A model generated the notes under the pieces. It was not told the origin of the DNA. It did not search any database and saw only the letters and a program-made list of their open reading frames with translations. From an uncultured Eubacteriales bacterium (GTDB taxonomy: Bacteria > Bacillota > Clostridia > Oscillospirales > Acutalibacteraceae), in NCBI GenBank assembly GCA_934718145.1, contig CAKUZC010000054.1, positions 1 to 7,125 of the forward strand: a stretch of 7,125 nucleotides of DNA. Direction: 5' to 3'. The position numbers and the translations under genes were made by a program. Shown in pieces: positions 4,911 through 7,125 of the stretch (position 1 is its first letter; every line of letters starts with the position of its first letter).

Positions 4911-7125
4911 TTACTTTTTAGAAATTTTCATAACAGCGGCTGTAATATCGTCATCGTGAACATTACTACGCATAAACACAGCAGTTTTTACTATTAATCT
5001 TGCCAATTCTTCAGAACTATTGTAGTTAGTTGAATTTATTATATCTTTTATCCACTCATCTCCTATATCCGTTACACCATCAGACATCATTATTATCCAA
5101 TCTCCGTCTTGAAGTTTAACTGTTTGAGAGCACAAAGACGCTTTACTGAGTATTCCTATAGGTAAAGATTCAAAACTTATTTTGCTTATGCTCTTATTAT
5201 GCACAATATAAGTGAGAGGAGAACCGGCTTTCATGAACTTAGCTTCCCCACTGAAAAGGTTTACCGAAAATATATCTAAAGTAGAAAGTGTCTCTTCTCC
5301 CGGTTTCAATAAAAGAGCTGAATTGACAAATTTTACAGAAGAATCAAAATCAATCCCCAATCTTACAAATCTTTTCATAAGCTCTGAAGTCATGGCACCC
5401 TGAGCAGCTGCTTCACTTCCTGTTCCCATGCCATCGCTTATTATTACATTAAAATTTCCCAAACCATCCTCGAATTTAGTACAACTATCGCCGCAATAAT
5501 TTCCGTTGTTAAAAGAATGTTGACTAAATCCAAAATCAATATAATAAGCTTTTTCTTCATAAAGTTGAATTCTACACAAATCTCCTAAAACATTTATCAC
5601 AGGCTCGCTTAAATTAACTTTACAAATTTTTGAAATTTTATTAAAAACCCTAGAAGTAAATTTATCAATCATAGATGATTTGCATTCAATGTCAATAAAC
5701 AATTTGCCATTTTTATTTTTCTTACAAACAACCCCAGCAACGTCCAAACTGTATTTGGAAAGCTCTGAAGTTATACTGAAAGCCAAAGCTTCATCAAGTA
5801 CACAAGAAACCAGAACCTCTTTTGAAATTTCTTCTATCAGACAACTTATACCATTCATCTGTTCAGTCATAATTTTTTTAAATTCAACCATTTGTCTCTT
5901 TATTGCACTTTGTAAACAAAAATCATGATACGCTTTTGAAGCATATTCAACAATCAAATCAGTTTTACGACATCTACTCAAAAAACTTGAAGAAAAATCT
6001 TTAGATGTAACATTTCGATTTTGCAAAATCATGTCGCTGATATTTTCAATATTTTTTCCGGTTTCTTCACCATTTTTAGACCAACACAATCCGAACAATC
6101 CACATGACTCACACACTTTACATGCTCCATTCATGCACGCACTTTTTGAATCCATATCCTTACACTGAGAAAATTCAGAAGAAGCTTTTTCAATACAATT
6201 AGGTACTGAAGTAAGTGAAGCACTGACAAATTTCAAACTTTGCGAAATGTACTTCCTAAGAGCATTGGAATCACATGAATTTGAAAAATGATAAGATAAA
6301 TTTTTAAATTTTTCACACCATGCGTTAGGTAAAATCAAAAATATACCTATTGCAACTATTGTTTCGTAAAATCCGCTCACCATTCTGGTAGTATTAACTG
6401 CCTGAAAAGACATCAAAGTATTGGCACACAAAAATGCCATACAAACAGCAATTTTTCCAAAAGAAGCACAAAATCCGGATATCATGCCCCCAAAAGCATA
6501 TGCACCTGCAAGATATGTAAAACCAAATGACGGCAAACTGTATACTATTCCCGCTGAAGCTCCTGCAATTGAACCTCCTTTAATTTTCATAACATATGAA
6601 AAAAATAAAATCATTACTGTAATTAAAATTCTTCCTATAGAAACCGTCTTTATGCATAGTCCCGAAAGAGGAAGCAACGCCATTGCAACACTTAAGGACA
6701 AACACATAAATTCTCCCGAGCTAAGTGCATAAATCTTCTTTTTAGATAAAATTTTAAAAGATTTATCAAAAAAATATGCTGCCACCGCTGCAACAAAAGC
6801 TTCCAACGTACTCAACGAAACATCTCGGATGTCCAATCCTTCAGCTGAATTTATTGCAAAACCCGTTATAAAAACTGACACAAACACAATTAAAGGTGTA
6901 TACAATGCATGTTTCTTTATTTTACTAAGGTCGCTTAATGCCCATCTAATGGCAGCTACCGATATCACAGTGGACACATATCTTACACTCATACCTAATC
7001 TAATTGGAAATAAATAACCCAAAAGTGTTCCGAAAACAGTTGGTCCAATCGCAATACACGGAACAGATGCCGACAAAGATATCCCAAAAGGATAATAACT
7101 TCCGAAAACACTCCCTCGAGATATT
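4911..7125 (-). CDS. spoIIE: Stage II sporulation protein E, PP2C phosphatase (5' end cut by window edge)
   Basis: SpoIIE is the membrane-bound serine phosphatase that removes phosphate from SpoIIAA at the polar septum, which frees sigma-F in the forespore. It also binds FtsZ during asymmetric division. About 737 residues are visible. The frame stays open to 7125, and the first residues (SRGSVFGSYYPFG) align with roughly residue 55 onward of the Bacillus subtilis protein, so some 50 residues are missing. The TTG at 7076 is internal, not the start. Order: multiple membrane segments (to about residue 265 here); a cytoplasmic central region with a Cys cluster, C330, C335, C338, C341 and C347-Trp, whose CxxCx5CW core is shared with B. 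subtilis; then the PP2C domain with GDS (545-547), ISDGMGTG (562-569), STLD (614-617), LPIGIL, MSDGVTD (680-686) and HDDDIT near the end. The acidic metal ligands are present. The product ends soon after the last PP2C strand, without the C-terminal extension of B. subtilis. A terminator follows. Confidence 0.96.
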   Translation of the reverse strand, partial: ISRGSVFGSYYPFGISLSASVPCIAIGPTVFGTLLGYLFPIRLGMSVRYVSTVISVAAIRWALSDLSKIKKHALYTPLIVFVSVFITGFAINSAEGLDIRDVSLSTLEAFVAAVAAYFFDKSFKILSKKKIYALSSGEFMCLSLSVAMALLPLSGLCIKTVSIGRILITVMILFFSYVMKIKGGSIAGASAGIVYSLPSFGFTYLAGAYAFGGMISGFCASFGKIAVCMAFLCANTLMSFQAVNTTRMVSGFYETIVAIGIFLILPNAWCEKFKNLSYHFSNSCDSNALRKYISQSLKFVSASLTSVPNCIEKASSEFSQCKDMDSKSACMNGACKVCESCGLFGLCWSKNGEETGKNIENISDMILQNRNVTSKDFSSSFLSRCRKTDLIVEYASKAYHDFCLQSAIKRQMVEFKKIMTEQMNGISCLIEEISKEVLVSCVLDEALAFSITSELSKYSLDVAGVVCKKNKNGKLFIDIECKSSMIDKFTSRVFNKISKICKVNLSEPVINVLGDLCRIQLYEEKAYYIDFGFSQHSFNNGNYCGDSCTKFEDGLGNFNVIISDGMGTGSEAAAQGAMTSELMKRFVRLGIDFDSSVKFVNSALLLKPGEETLSTLDIFSVNLFSGEAKFMKAGSPLTYIVHNKSISKISFESLPIGILSKASLCSQTVKLQDGDWIIMMSDGVTDIGDEWIKDIINSTNYNSSEELARLIVKTAVFMRSNVHDDDITAAVMKISKK

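Noticed and set aside
5212..7017. Four plus-strand open frames within spoIIE (5212-5403, 5680-5928, 6421-6732, 6829-7017)
   Set aside because: All lie antisense to an intact, well-recognised gene and show no domain or ribosome-site support.
7074..7076. TTG as the start of spoIIE
   Set aside because: The frame remains open to the window edge, and the upstream residues match the conserved SpoIIE N-terminal region. No ribosome site precedes the TTG.
1..7125. CRISPR array, insertion sequence, tRNA, rRNA or phage genes
   Set aside because: No direct-repeat arrays, transposase motifs, terminal repeats or tRNA-like segments were seen on either strand.

Overview
This AT-rich window comes from an endospore-forming, Gram-positive member of the Clostridia. 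It carries most of a spoIIE gene for the sporulation phosphatase, a clostridial-type ftsZ, and strong AGGAGG-type ribosome binding sites throughout. Promoters have TTGAnA-17/18-TAnAAT architecture, often with an extended TGn before the -10. The FtsZ N-terminus (MSFEFDND) recalls Oscillospirales/Ruminococcaceae proteins as I remember them, but placement below class is a guess.

Layout from left to right: the 5' end of secA (minus, cut by the left edge); a divergent promoter region with a GNAT acetyltransferase gene leaving on the plus strand; gpsA on the minus strand, meeting the GNAT gene tail to tail with a 4-bp overlap of stop codons; a gene for an unrecognised exported protein (minus) with its own promoter and terminator; a ~400-bp AT-rich intergenic region holding two tandem ftsZ promoters; ftsZ (plus) followed by terminators; a small, very basic, probably exported peptide gene (minus) whose start is out of frame by one base; and spoIIE (minus), running off the right edge.

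The genes are mostly single transcription units, not one operon. The functional theme is envelope and division: SecA drives protein export, GpsA makes sn-glycerol-3-phosphate for phospholipids, FtsZ builds the division ring, and SpoIIE works with FtsZ at the polar sporulation septum and activates sigma-F. Finding ftsZ next to spoIIE and away from ftsA and the murein genes is the main contextual point. No mobile element, CRISPR array, tRNA or rRNA was seen.

No clearly new multi-gene system is present. The most checkable oddity is the small basic peptide gene at 4554-4762. A good promoter, ribosome site and ATG lead into an 8-codon dead end, and one extra A in the A6 run would restore a typical signal peptide.
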